48,978 nt of DNA, from positions 1 through 48,978 of the forward strand of contig NZ_SMLB01000047.1 of NCBI RefSeq assembly GCF_004349105.1. The letters run 5' to 3'. A program made the translations under genes and the position numbers. The notes under the pieces were generated by a model, which was not told where the DNA came from, did not search any database, and saw only the letters and a list, made by a program, of their open reading frames with translations. Position 1 is the first letter of the stretch. Each line of letters starts with the position of its first letter. The DNA is from Jiangella aurantiaca. GTDB lineage: Bacteria; Actinomycetota; Actinomycetes; Jiangellales; Jiangellaceae. This document shows, in pieces, positions 33,601 through 41,315 of the stretch.

Positions 33601-34680
33601 GCACCCGCGCTCAGCGACCACCGGCTGCGCCGCGCCCGCCGCGGCGCTGGGCTCAGCGCCGGCTTCCTCGCCGAGCGGCGGCTGTCGTTCCGCGGCGACT
33701 CCGTCTTCGATGCCGCGCTGCCCAACGTCGAGGAGCCGCTGCTGCTCGACGAGCACAACGGCGCGCACCCGGGCATCGCCCGCATCATCGATGAGCACTT
33801 CTACGAGGGCCGGCTGACGGTCGTCACCGACGTCGGCGCGCTGCCGCGGGCGCATGACGCCGAGACCGGCGACGCGACGCTGCTGCTCTGGGAGGACGTC
33901 ACCGGCACGCCCGAACGCGGCACCAACGGCGGGTCCTGGCGCAACCAGGCCGAGATCGACCGCGTCGTGTGGGCGGTCAAGGAGCTGCGCGACCAGCTCC
34001 CGGACGACGCCACGGTCGCCGTCGTCACCCCGTTCCGGGCGCAGGCCGAGGAGCTGCGATCGCTGTTCCGGTTCGAGCCGGTGCCGGTGTCTTGCGTGGC
34101 CGACGGCGACCCGGTCGACTGCGACGCCGTCGTGCTGTCGCTGGTCGCCGGTGAGGGGATGCCGGAGCAGACGGTCCGCTGGGCGCAGGGCCAGGCGGAG
34201 CTGTGGAGCGCGGCGCTCGGCCGCACCCGTGCGCACGTCGTCACCGTAGGGCAGCATGGGTTCTGGTCGCGGCAGGCCGGGCTGCCGGCGCTGCTGGCCC
34301 GGATGTCCGCCGTTCGGTCCTTCCACGTCCGCCCCAACCCGGCGGCGCCGCTGGAGTCGGCCGTCTTCACCGACCCGCTGGTCGAGCTGCTGTGCCAGCG
34401 GCTGGCCGCGGCCGGGCACACCGAGGCCGAGCCGAACGCCGTCGTCGACGGCTACCGCGTCGATGTGCTGGTGCGGACCCCGTCGAGCAGCACCGCCGTG
34501 CTGCTCGACCGCGGCTGGCCGGGCGAGGACGCCGCCCGGCACTTGCGGCTGCTGCTGCGCCGGCGCCGGCTGCTGACCGGGCTGGTGCCGGAGTCGGGGC
34601 TGCCGCCGGTGACCCGGGTGCTGCGGGTGCCGACGTGGCAGGTTCGCTCCGGGGAGCCGATCGACGGGTTGCTCGACTGA
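30673..34680 (+). CDS. Caspase-like / SF1 helicase / nuclease-like fusion with degenerate active sites
   Basis: A 1335-residue protein. Residues 1-60 are disordered. Residues 62-310 form a caspase-like (C14) domain: RAALLIGTA, LVYLTGYAQ, RLYLAAADTDPADL, VVLLDACLPG. Cys193 is kept (QACxG position) but the catalytic His (SGHG) is Tyr142. Residues 315-360 are a Gly/Ala linker. Residues 365-1220 form an SF1 (UPF1/DNA2-like) helicase: Q-motif Gln619, Walker A APPGTGKD (Lys642 kept, Thr/Ser now Asp643), Walker B IDDAHH (945-949), motif III GDPRQ (969), motif IV HNGAHP (usual YR lost), TPFRAQ (1119), QG of motif V replaced by DP, motif VI TRA kept. Residues 1230-1335 resemble the DUF559/Vsr-like nuclease that ends many such helicases (GYRVDVLV), with ExD/ECDG reduced to LLD. 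GGGAG precedes the ATG. Probably a conflict-system protein turned sensor or scaffold (inference). Confidence 0.8.
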   Translation: MNEPSMHVRTEPARNRFVAVRPATVTLPAPPRRTPEASLRFPSALEPAATPAMPDRRRLPAGDRAALLIGTAVHDHAGYPLLPTAAAGLRQLRQVLERADVGMVDTCEVVADGSRGEIMRAVETFLDERALADTVLVYLTGYAQVSGADGRLYLAAADTDPADLERTAVPADFLRDQLQECRAASKVVLLDACLPGPETDRFAVQRRQVMLEPAGVYVISASPAPQPAAAMAEPIPQLGTSRFTGEIVEGLRTGRVKDGLGPWVTADDLAMYLTAKLTAQGVPAEQLPATSTLAVTGNHVIARSAVRALSLLDGTGRRESRDGRGTPAGEGGAVAVATPGTADAAGGAGAPGGDHGDQVADPGWREVIAYYRACLAEAPSPEALPVRGAESIDWFPMTDGAEVLISGAEATTLAPAGVDTFDWKERDVWYGYPVVTLAGAGRRNSGDPLAQSTVAPLLVRRAEVTVDARGAAALRPIGPVLPHTGILQACLDDQEAASVLAAWRQSWKPGDRDQLLVAIRQLLKRLGLEELSRLDPAVLGAVDQKTANRTGVHNTACVLYVESERAAQQAVSAELAELGERLPDVPGTALEFLGKPVGWRTTTRTAVAPVLPVELNESQEAVLTAAMSRPLTVVTAPPGTGKDDLLVDVVATAVAAGQKVLVASADDAALQRLADRCGTLATGLLIKTGDAQARAEEKQIVRELLRSTKDESRGRIRGAVAAELAAAQAQVRAWRDRLVERNDLETLLRKTTAARTTAAERLGVPVDVLAAAWRGDDAGLADWIERARTLTETHLMGGLRRRNLVLAFLRAIADAGTDADAAREPLLDPVAFDSLLLFARAEERLREDRREVLAVSDDALDLEGRELSARVAELSTELLTVVVAEQAGTARERLEARRIALEPGGRNRQVSHRELLSHLGGWAVTPQDAGQLALEPGMFDLVVIDDAHHCPVSAALPLLFRARRALVVGDPRQRLRAPALSDHRLRRARRGAGLSAGFLAERRLSFRGDSVFDAALPNVEEPLLLDEHNGAHPGIARIIDEHFYEGRLTVVTDVGALPRAHDAETGDATLLLWEDVTGTPERGTNGGSWRNQAEIDRVVWAVKELRDQLPDDATVAVVTPFRAQAEELRSLFRFEPVPVSCVADGDPVDCDAVVLSLVAGEGMPEQTVRWAQGQAELWSAALGRTRAHVVTVGQHGFWSRQAGLPALLARMSAVRSFHVRPNPAAPLESAVFTDPLVELLCQRLAAAGHTEAEPNAVVDGYRVDVLVRTPSSSTAVLLDRGWPGEDAARHLRLLLRRRRLLTGLVPESGLPPVTRVLRVPTWQVRSGEPIDGLLD

Positions 34681-34725
34681 CCGTTTGCGGCAGGTTTGTC
34701 TAGAAGTCATCAGAGGCGGGAAAGC

Positions 34726-34750
34726 TCGACGTCACGCGCCGTGACGTCGA
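34726..34750. promoter_or_regulatory. 10-bp perfect inverted repeat in the EEP gene leader
   Basis: TCGACGTCAC (34726-34735) and GTGACGTCGA (34741-34750) flank a 5-nt spacer, 12 bp before the ATG at 34763. It may be an operator or an mRNA hairpin that masks translation initiation. Confidence 0.5.
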
Positions 34751-34762
34751 AGGGACCCCACC

Positions 34763-35614
34763 ATGCGCATTCTCCGCACCGCCCTGCCCGCCACTCTGGC
34801 AGTCTTGGGACTGATGGCCGGGACCGCTCTGCCCGCTTCGTCGGCCGACCCGTCGCCCCGCGACCGGCCGCTCACCGTCATGAGCTTCAACATCCACCAC
34901 GGTGTCGGCACGGACAATCTGCTGAACCTGCAGCGGGTCGCCGACGTCATCAAGACCGAGGGCGTCGACGTCGTCGGCCTGCAGGAGGTCGACCGGCACT
35001 GGGGGGAGCGCAGCGACTTCGTCGACCAGGCCGCCTGGCTCGCCGAGGAGCTGGACATGCACGTCGTCTACGGCGCCAACCTCGACCAGGATCCGCTGCA
35101 GCCGGGACAGCCGCGCCGCCAGTACGGCACCGCGATCCTGAGCGAGCGGCCGATCCGCGAATGGGACAACACGTTCCTGCCCAGGTACGAGGGGCACGAG
35201 CAGCGCGGCCTGCTGCGCGCCCGCATCAACGTGCGCGGCGTGTGGGTGACGGTCTACAACACCCACCTACAGCACAACGACGCCAACGAGCGCCTGGAAC
35301 AGGTCGCGGCGATCGAGCAGCTGATGGGCGAGCCGGACGAGTCGGTCGTGCTGCTCGGCGACCTCAACGCGCGGCCGGAGGCGCCGGAGATCCAGGCGCT
35401 GGTCGACGAGCTCGTCGACACCTGGGAGGCCGCTGGCGTCGGCGACGGCAACACCTACCCGGCCGAGGACCCGAACGCCCGCATCGACTACGTCCTCACG
35501 TCCGACGACGTGATCGTGCGGACCGCCGCCGTGGTGTCGACGGACGCGTCGGACCACCTGCCGGCCAAGGCGGATGTCCTCCTGCCCGGTTCCCACGTCG
35601 GCCTGGGGAATTGA
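34763..35614 (+). CDS. Secreted endonuclease/exonuclease/phosphatase family protein
   Basis: The 283-residue protein starts with a signal peptide (RILRTALPATLAVLGLMAGT, cleavage likely near ASSADP). EEP catalytic motifs follow: MSFNIHHG, GLQEVDRHW (metal Glu), TVYNTHLQHND, LLGDLNARPEAPEI (Asp/Asn), RIDYVLTSDD and the final DHLPAKADV His. Extracellular members are nucleases or sphingomyelinase/phosphoinositide phosphatase-like; I cannot tell which. It follows the caspase-helicase gene by 82 bp but has its own inverted repeat and so probably its own promoter. Confidence 0.9.
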   Translation: MRILRTALPATLAVLGLMAGTALPASSADPSPRDRPLTVMSFNIHHGVGTDNLLNLQRVADVIKTEGVDVVGLQEVDRHWGERSDFVDQAAWLAEELDMHVVYGANLDQDPLQPGQPRRQYGTAILSERPIREWDNTFLPRYEGHEQRGLLRARINVRGVWVTVYNTHLQHNDANERLEQVAAIEQLMGEPDESVVLLGDLNARPEAPEIQALVDELVDTWEAAGVGDGNTYPAEDPNARIDYVLTSDDVIVRTAAVVSTDASDHLPAKADVLLPGSHVGLGN

Positions 35615-35641
35615 TCGGTAGGGCAAGTTCCTGAGCCGCGG

Positions 35642-35673
35642 ATCCGCCGGTTCGGGCAACCGGGCCGGCGGAT
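35642..35673 (+). terminator. Hairpin after the EEP gene
   Basis: ATCCGCCGG (35642-35650) and CCGGCGGAT (35665-35673) form a perfect 9-bp stem, 28 bp after the stop. It lacks a T tract. Confidence 0.5.
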
Positions 35674-35716
35674 TCGGGCAAGTGCGTGAGGGTGTCGATC
35701 TGCGTATCGTGGCGGT

Positions 35717-35986
35717 ATGACTCGCTCTGAGGTCTTGCCTGTGGTGGAGATCGTCTCGCCAGGGTCACGTCGTGCTGACCGGGTCATGAAGCTGTCCGAG
35801 TATCAGGACGCGGGTATCCCGGCGTACTGGATCATCGATCCGGCAGCCGAGGACGACGGCCGGTTCGTCGCCTACAAGTTGGTCGGTGGCGCGTACAAGG
35901 AGGTCGCGCGCGGGTCCGGCGTCGTCGCCGTCGAGCACCCGGTCCCGTTGAGCGTCGACGTCGGCGCGTTGCTGTCGCTCGACTGA
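35717..35986 (+). pseudogene. Uma2-family nuclease-like remnant (C-terminal half)
   Basis: The 89-residue ORF corresponds only to the second half of Uma2/DUF820 proteins (about 180-190 residues): [36 protein letters not shown] and a beta-rich end. The K of the catalytic core (KLSEY) and the E (VVEIVSP) remain, but the N-terminal half and its conserved residues are missing. The ATG at 35717 lacks a ribosome site. It is most simply a truncated gene; expression as a leaderless short protein is possible. Confidence 0.65.
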
Positions 35987-35991
35987 CGGCG

Positions 35992-36996
35992 ATGCGCGCC
36001 TGGCGGGTGACGTCGCCCGGCCCGATGGCGACCCGGCCGCTGACCCTCGTCGACGACCCGATCCCCGTCCCCGGCCCCGGCGAACTCCTGGTCCGTGTCC
36101 TGGCCTGTGGCGTCTGCCGCACCGACCTGCACGTCGCCGAGGGCGACCTGCCGGTGCACCGTCCGCACATCGTCCCCGGTCACGAGGTCGTCGGCGAGGT
36201 CGTGACGGCGCCCGGCGCCGGCGAGTTCGGGCCGGGCGACCGCGTCGGTATCGCCTGGCTGCGCGGCACCGACGGCACCTGCGCCTTCTGCCTGCGGGAT
36301 GCGGAGAATCTCTGCCCGAACTCCGTCTACACCGGCTGGGACGCCGACGGCGGGTACGCCGAGTACGCCACCGTCCCGGCCGCCTACGCGCTGCCGCTGC
36401 CGTCAGGCTACGACGACGTCGAGCTGGCGCCGTTGCTGTGCGCCGGCATCATCGGCTACCGCGCGCTGCTCCGCGCCGATCTCCCACCCGGCGGCCGGCT
36501 CGGGGTGTACGGGTTCGGCGCCAGTGCCCACCTCGCCGCCCAGGTCGCCCTGGCCCAGGGCGCCACTGTGCACGTCTTCACCCGCAGCCCGGCGGCGCAG
36601 CGGCTGGCGCTCGAGCTGGGCGCGACCTCGGCCGGCAGCGCGGCCGACCCGCCGCCGGAGCCGCTCGACGCCGCGATCCTGTTCGCGCCGGTCGGCGGTC
36701 TCGTGCCGGCCGCGCTGGCCGCGCTCGACCGCGGCGGCACGCTCGCCGTCGCCGGCATCCACCTCACCGACGTGCCGCCGCTGAACTATCAGCTACACCT
36801 GTTCCAGGAGCGGCAGCTGCGCAGCGTCACCGCCAACACCCGCGACGACGCGCGGGCGTTCCTGCGCTTCGCCGGCGAGCACCGGCTGCGGGTCACCACT
36901 ACGCCGTACCCGCTCGGCCACGCCGACCAGGCGCTGAGCGACCTCGCCACCGGCGCCGTCAAGGGAGCGGCGGTACTGCTTCCCGCCCTCGGCTGA
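35992..36996 (+). CDS. Zinc-dependent alcohol dehydrogenase family protein
   Basis: The 334-residue MDR enzyme has catalytic zinc ligands in [10 protein letters not shown] and [10 protein letters not shown], the cofactor motif [17 protein letters not shown], and the AdhA-type [11 protein letters not shown] segment. It oxidises or reduces an alcohol/aldehyde with NAD(P). The structural-zinc loop reads [15 protein letters not shown]: three of four cysteines are kept, and Asp sits where the first Cys is expected. The ATG is 6 bp after the Uma2 remnant. Its 3' end overlaps the convergent antiporter gene by 38 bp. Confidence 0.9.
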   Translation: MRAWRVTSPGPMATRPLTLVDDPIPVPGPGELLVRVLACGVCRTDLHVAEGDLPVHRPHIVPGHEVVGEVVTAPGAGEFGPGDRVGIAWLRGTDGTCAFCLRDAENLCPNSVYTGWDADGGYAEYATVPAAYALPLPSGYDDVELAPLLCAGIIGYRALLRADLPPGGRLGVYGFGASAHLAAQVALAQGATVHVFTRSPAAQRLALELGATSAGSAADPPPEPLDAAILFAPVGGLVPAALAALDRGGTLAVAGIHLTDVPPLNYQLHLFQERQLRSVTANTRDDARAFLRFAGEHRLRVTTTPYPLGHADQALSDLATGAVKGAAVLLPALG

Positions 36997-38161
36997 GCGC
37001 CCGCTGCCGCAGCGCGGCCCGGAACCGCGCACTGTCGGTCACCCGGGCGAGCAGCGGCCCGCTCACGACCGTGATGAGCACGTACGTCGTCACCAGCGGC
37101 GCCAGCGTCGGTTCGATGCCGGCGCTCACGGCCAGGCCGGCGATGACCACGGCGAACTCGCCGCGCGGCACCAGCGCCAGCCCGGCACGCCACCGTCCGG
37201 GCTCGGCGATCCCGACCCGCCGGGCCGCGAGGTAACCCGTGAGCACCTTCGTCGCCGTCGTGACGACGGCGAGCGCCAGGGCCGGCAGCAGGACGGGGCC
37301 GATGTCGGCCGGGTCGGTGGTCAGCCCGAAGAACACGAAGAACACCGCCGCGAAGACGTCACGCAGCGGCGTCAGCAGCTCGGACGCGTGCTCGGCCACC
37401 GGACCGGAGATCGCGATGCCGACCAGGAACGCCCCGACGGCCGCCGACACGTTCACCTGCTCGGCCAGTCCGGCGACCAGCATGGTCAGCCCGAGCACGC
37501 CCAGGAGCAGGGCCTCACGCTGCCGTGGCGAGAACAACGTCGAGATGATCCGGCCGTATCGCAGGGCGACGTAGAGGATGACCACCGCCGCGGCCACCGC
37601 GATGGCCAGCGTCCGGGCCCCCTCGGCCAGCCCGGCGCCGATCACCAGCGCGGACAGCACCGGCAAGTAGAACGCCATCGCGAGGTCCTCGATGACCAGG
37701 ATCGACAACACCACCGGGGTCTCGCGGTTGTTCAGCCGGCCCAGGTCGCGCAGCACCTTCGCGATGACGCCCGACGACGACACCCAGGTGACGCCGGCCA
37801 GGGCCACGGCGGCCACCGGACCCCAGCCCAGCAACAGCGCGAACGCCGCACCGGGCAGCGCGTTGAGCAAGGCGTCGAACACCCCGGCCAGCGCCGACCT
37901 GCGGATGCTCGTCAGCAGCTCACCGGCCGAGTACTCCAGGCCCAGCATGACCAGCAGCAGGATCACGCCGACCTCGGAGCCCACCTCGAAGAACTCTTCG
38001 CTGGCCGACAAGGGCAGCAGCCCGCCCTGCCCGAAGGCCAGCCCGGCCAGCAGGTACAGCGGGATCGGCGACAGCCCCAAACGGCCGGCCACCCGGCCGA
38101 GCAACCCCATGGCCAGCAGCAGCGCGCCGATCTCGATCAGCAGCGTGGTGGTCTCCGCCAT
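36959..38161 (-). CDS. CPA2-family cation/proton antiporter (KhtU-like)
   Basis: The 400-residue membrane protein has about 12-13 helices. Typical residues include [52 protein letters not shown] and [10 protein letters not shown] with [13 protein letters not shown]. It should exchange K+ (or Na+) for H+. It has no C-terminal TrkA domain of its own; that function is supplied by the gene 13 bp upstream, the KhtTU arrangement known from Bacillus. The ATG at 38161 starts at the first helix. Confidence 0.93.
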   Translation of the reverse strand: MAETTTLLIEIGALLLAMGLLGRVAGRLGLSPIPLYLLAGLAFGQGGLLPLSASEEFFEVGSEVGVILLLVMLGLEYSAGELLTSIRRSALAGVFDALLNALPGAAFALLLGWGPVAAVALAGVTWVSSSGVIAKVLRDLGRLNNRETPVVLSILVIEDLAMAFYLPVLSALVIGAGLAEGARTLAIAVAAAVVILYVALRYGRIISTLFSPRQREALLLGVLGLTMLVAGLAEQVNVSAAVGAFLVGIAISGPVAEHASELLTPLRDVFAAVFFVFFGLTTDPADIGPVLLPALALAVVTTATKVLTGYLAARRVGIAEPGRWRAGLALVPRGEFAVVIAGLAVSAGIEPTLAPLVTTYVLITVVSGPLLARVTDSARFRAALRQRALSRGREAVPPLP

Positions 38162-38174
38162 CAGGGGGCGGAGG

Positions 38175-38660
38175 TCAGTTCGCGCCGTCGGCGATGAGCC
38201 GGGTGAGCGCGTCCAGGCCGGTGCGGGTGCCGACCGCGACCACGTTGTCGCCGGCCTGGAGCGGGGTCTCGGGGCCCGGCGACGGGATGACGCTGCCGTC
38301 CCGCAGCAGCGCCACGATGGACGCGCCGGTGCGGGTGCGCGCACGGGTGTCGCCGAGCGGCCGGTCGACGAACGGCGAATCGGCCGCGATGACGATCTGC
38401 TCGGTGTACACGCCGGCGGCGTCGCGCAGCGCCGAGAGCTGGCCGAGCATCACCGACGCGCCGAGCAGTTCGGCCAGCGCCTCGGCTTCGTCGTCGGTGA
38501 GCGTGATCGGGTCGCGGCAGGAGTCGGGGTCATCGACGTCGAACACGGCCAGCGTGCGCTCGCCGGAGCGTTGCGTCAGGACGCTGACCCGTCGGCCGGA
38601 CTCCGTCAGCACGTCGTGCCGCACCCCGATGCCCGGCAGATCGACCTGCTCGATACGCAC
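38175..38660 (-). CDS. Antiporter regulatory subunit with TrkA-C domain (KhtT-like)
   Basis: The protein of about 161 residues has an N-terminal domain (RIEQVDLPGIGVRHDVLTES, GRRVSVLTQRSGERTLAVFD) and a C-terminal RCK_C/TrkA-C domain (EQIVIAADSPFVDRPLGD, VALLRDGSVIPSPGPETPLQ, GDNVVAVGTRTGL). In Bacillus, KhtT gates KhtU and senses nucleotides and methylglyoxal stress. GAGGG lies 7 nt before the GTG at 38660; a GTG two codons upstream is too close to that site. Confidence 0.92.
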   Translation of the reverse strand: MRIEQVDLPGIGVRHDVLTESGRRVSVLTQRSGERTLAVFDVDDPDSCRDPITLTDDEAEALAELLGASVMLGQLSALRDAAGVYTEQIVIAADSPFVDRPLGDTRARTRTGASIVALLRDGSVIPSPGPETPLQAGDNVVAVGTRTGLDALTRLIADGAN

Positions 38661-38698
38661 TGCCACGCCCTCGACATTACCTCTGGCGCGGCGCCGGC

Positions 38699-39076
38699 TC
38701 AGCGAGCGTCCAGCGCCTTGAGCATCCGCTGCAGCGCGACCTGCCGGTACGAGCCGTCCAGCAGCTCGCTGACCTCGGCCCAGTCGACGTCGGCGGCGGT
38801 GAAGTCGAGGGCCAGCCAGCCGCTGGGGCCGTAATACGCGGGCACGTAGAAGCGCCGGTCCTGCAGCAATGCCGGGCGGTCCGCCGGGTCGGGCTTGAAG
38901 ATCAGCCCGAACGGGTGCGCGTCGTTGCCCTCGAAGACGGCGAACATCTTCTTCCCAGCACGGAAGGTCGGCCGGCCCCACGCCTCGACCTCGACCGCCT
39001 CGGGAAATCGGAGGCAGGCCGCGCGCAGCTCGGCGAGGTACGGGTCGTCGTCGCTGTACATCCGCGGGTGCGCCAC
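38699..39076 (-). CDS. MmcQ/YjbR family protein
   Basis: The 125-residue double-wing DNA-binding-like fold protein has the signature RFPEAVEVEAWGRPTFRAGK, KMFAVF, and a C-terminal DFTAADVDWAEVSELLDGSY. Function is unknown. A TACGCT element 7 nt before the GTG at 39076 and the absence of a ribosome site suggest a leaderless transcript. Confidence 0.85.
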   Translation of the reverse strand: MAHPRMYSDDDPYLAELRAACLRFPEAVEVEAWGRPTFRAGKKMFAVFEGNDAHPFGLIFKPDPADRPALLQDRRFYVPAYYGPSGWLALDFTAADVDWAEVSELLDGSYRQVALQRMLKALDAR

Positions 39077-39144
39077 AGCCGTCAGCGTAGCGGCGTCCGA
39101 TTCCTTCAAGACGGCGACGAGCGGCGGCCCGTAACGTCGAGGGC

Positions 39145-39543
39145 ATGACACAGCCACGTTTCACCGCCATCGGGTTCGCGGTCGCCGACATGACCCGCTC
39201 GGTGGAGTTCTACCGGTCCCTCGGTCTCGAGGTGCCCGACGGCGCCGAGGCCCAGCCGCACGTCGAGATCCCGCTCGCGCCGGGCGTGAGGCTGCTGCTC
39301 GACACCCACGAGACCATCGCCTCGTTCGATTCGGGCTTCACCCCGACCACGGGCGGTCATGGCAGTCTCGCCTTCGACTGCGGCGACCCGGCGAGCGTCG
39401 ACGCCGCCTACGAGCGTATGATCGCCGCCGGCGCCAAGGGCCACCTGGAGCCGTGGGACGCGTTCTGGGGCCAGCGCTACGCCGTCGTGCACGACCCCGA
39501 CGGCAACGGCGTCGACTTCTACGCCGCCCTGCCGGGCGGCTAG
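39145..39543 (+). CDS. VOC family (glyoxalase-like) protein
   Basis: The 132-residue protein has the VOC halves FTAIGFAVADMTRSVEFYRSLG and HGSLAFDCGDPASVDAAYERM, ending in QRYAVVHDPDGNGVDFYAALP. It resembles the glyoxalase/bleomycin-resistance subgroup of unknown substrate. GAGGGC is upstream of the ATG. It is followed at once by repeat R1 copy E. Confidence 0.88.
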   Translation: MTQPRFTAIGFAVADMTRSVEFYRSLGLEVPDGAEAQPHVEIPLAPGVRLLLDTHETIASFDSGFTPTTGGHGSLAFDCGDPASVDAAYERMIAAGAKGHLEPWDAFWGQRYAVVHDPDGNGVDFYAALPGG

Positions 39544-39601
39544 GCTCCTCACCCCTTGTGGGACTCGCCGCCGCCTGGAACCTCGCGGCCGGCCTGGGCT
39601 A
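39544..39601 (-). repeat. Dispersed ~60-bp repeat, family R1, copy E
   Basis: On the minus strand it begins with the TAG stop of the AraC gene (GCCTAGCCCAGG), then CCGGCCGCGAGGTTCCAGGC, GGCGGCGAGTCCCACAAGGG and a diverged tail (GTGAGGAGCC). It fills the entire gap between two convergent genes. Confidence 0.85.
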
Positions 39602-40282
39602 GGCGACCAGCGCCATGAGCGTGACGCCGGTCAGCGAGCGCACCTCGCGGGACAGGTGCGCCTGATCGGCGAACCCGGCCGCATACGCGGCGTCGGCCGC
39701 CGGCGTGCCGGACCGGCCCAGCTCGAGCGCGCGGTTCAGCCGCAGGATCCGGGCCAGCGTCTTCGGCCCGTATCCGAACGCGTCGAGGCTGCGCCGGTGC
39801 AGCTGCCGCGCGCTCAGCCCGACCTCGCGGGCGACGGCGCCGACGGTGGCGCCCTGCCCCAGCCGCGATGCCACCCGCTCCACGACGGGGTCGGCCGGCG
39901 GCGCGTCGTCGAGACGGGCCACGGCGACCTCTTCCAGCAGCGCGCCCGGGTCGGCCGCGTCGGCGAGCCGTTCGGCCAACCGGCGCGCCTCGGCGCCGGA
40001 CCACAGCGCGTCGAGCGGGACCCGCTGATCGCGCAGCTCATGCGCCGGCAGGCCGAGCAGCCGCGGGCCGACCCCGGAGCCGAGCCGCAGCCCGACGAAC
40101 GGCGTGCCGGGCCGCCACGACGCGAAGTGCGCGACGGTGTCGGGCCCGGCCACCATCAGCCGGCCACCGGACCACAGCAGGTCGAGACAGCCGTCGGGCA
40201 GCACCCGGTGCTCCTCGGCCGTCGCCACGGTCGAGGACCAGACCACCGCGTGCGCGATGGTGGACGGTCGCTCGCGGTACAT
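39599..40282 (-). CDS. AraC family regulator with DUF6597-like N-terminal domain
   Basis: The 227-residue protein has an N-terminal domain marked by VLPDGCLDLLWSGGRLMVAG and FVGLRLGSGVGPRLLG, and a C-terminal AraC-type double helix-turn-helix (TVGAVAREVGLSARQLHRRS, AADAAYAAGFADQAHLSREV). The ATG at 40282 has GGAGG only 1 nt away, so initiation may be inefficient or start slightly downstream. The target is unknown. Confidence 0.88.
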   Translation of the reverse strand: MYRERPSTIAHAVVWSSTVATAEEHRVLPDGCLDLLWSGGRLMVAGPDTVAHFASWRPGTPFVGLRLGSGVGPRLLGLPAHELRDQRVPLDALWSGAEARRLAERLADAADPGALLEEVAVARLDDAPPADPVVERVASRLGQGATVGAVAREVGLSARQLHRRSLDAFGYGPKTLARILRLNRALELGRSGTPAADAAYAAGFADQAHLSREVRSLTGVTLMALVA

Positions 40283-40320
40283 ACCTCCACTGTGCCATCC
40301 GGCACCGACACGCGCCGCCG

Positions 40321-41157
40321 TCAGCCGAAGCGGGCGCGGTACTCGCGCGGCGTCATCGCCTTGAGCTCGCGGAAGCGCCGGTTGAAGTTCGAGAGGTTGC
40401 CGAACCCGCAGAACGCGGCGATGTCCGCGACGGCGCGGTCGCTCTCGGTGAGCAGCCGGCAGGCGGCGCCGATGCGGAGCTCGGTGAGGTAAGCGGTGAA
40501 CGTGCGGCCGGTCGCGCGGCGGAAGAACCGGCTGAACGCGGCCGGCGACAGGTGGGCGACGGCGGCGACGTCGCCGAGGGCGATCGGCTCGCCGTAGCGG
40601 GCGTGCAGGAACCCGAACACGTCGTCCATCCGGCGGCGGCCGTCCGGACGGTCCGGCGAGCGGTAGCCGGGACTGGCCAGCGACCGTCCTGGCCCGCCGT
40701 CGGCCAGCCCGACCAGTACGTCCAGCAGACCGAGCGTGCCGTCGGCGCCGGTCCGCCCGGTCAGCGCGACGAGCCGGTGGATCGTCGGCTCCGGTGCCGG
40801 CAGCTCCAGTCCGTACCCGGCGGCGGCAAGCAGCGCACCGACCGCCTCGAACTCCGGCACGTCGAACAGCCGCGGGCCGAGGAAGTCCGGCCGGAAGTGG
40901 ATCACCACCGCCTCGTGGCGTCCCGGCGCCGCGGACACGAACGCGTGCGGCACGCCGGCACCGAGCAGGGTGAGCTGGCCGGGGTCGTACGGCTCGATCC
41001 TGTCGCCCGCGTACCGCGTCCCCGAGCCCGCGGTGATCAGCGTCAGCTCGATCTCCGGGTGGAAGTGCCAGCTGAACCGGAACGCAGACGTGCGGTAGAG
41101 GTGCCGCTTCCAGGACAGGCCGCCCGTGGTGCCGACGTGCTCCAGAGCGGGACGCAT
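40321..41157 (-). CDS. AraC family transcriptional regulator (cupin sensor)
   Basis: The 278-residue protein has an N-terminal cupin (FSWHFHPEIELTLITAGSGT, YDPGQLTLLGAGVPHAFVS) and a C-terminal AraC domain (IALGDVAAVAHLSPAAFSRF, FRRATGRTFTAYLTELRIG, AFCGFGNLSNFNRRF). This layout is common for regulators of sugar or phytanoyl-like catabolic genes. The ORF is open to an ATG at 41235, but that leader is Gly/Ser-rich and unlike the family, so ATG 41157 is preferred. It is divergent from the PhyH gene, its probable target. Confidence 0.85.
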   Translation of the reverse strand: MRPALEHVGTTGGLSWKRHLYRTSAFRFSWHFHPEIELTLITAGSGTRYAGDRIEPYDPGQLTLLGAGVPHAFVSAAPGRHEAVVIHFRPDFLGPRLFDVPEFEAVGALLAAAGYGLELPAPEPTIHRLVALTGRTGADGTLGLLDVLVGLADGGPGRSLASPGYRSPDRPDGRRRMDDVFGFLHARYGEPIALGDVAAVAHLSPAAFSRFFRRATGRTFTAYLTELRIGAACRLLTESDRAVADIAAFCGFGNLSNFNRRFRELKAMTPREYRARFG

Positions 41158-41315
41158 GGGCTCGACGATACGGTGCGAGCGCCTTACGGCGATCCCGCCG
41201 CCCGAACCGAGCGTGAGAGTACCGGAAGTCGTCATCGGTGACGTGGTGTGGCCGGGCGCGGGCCCGGAGCATGGACGTGGGCCCAGCCGAGACCGTACCG
41301 CTCCCTGGAGGACCG

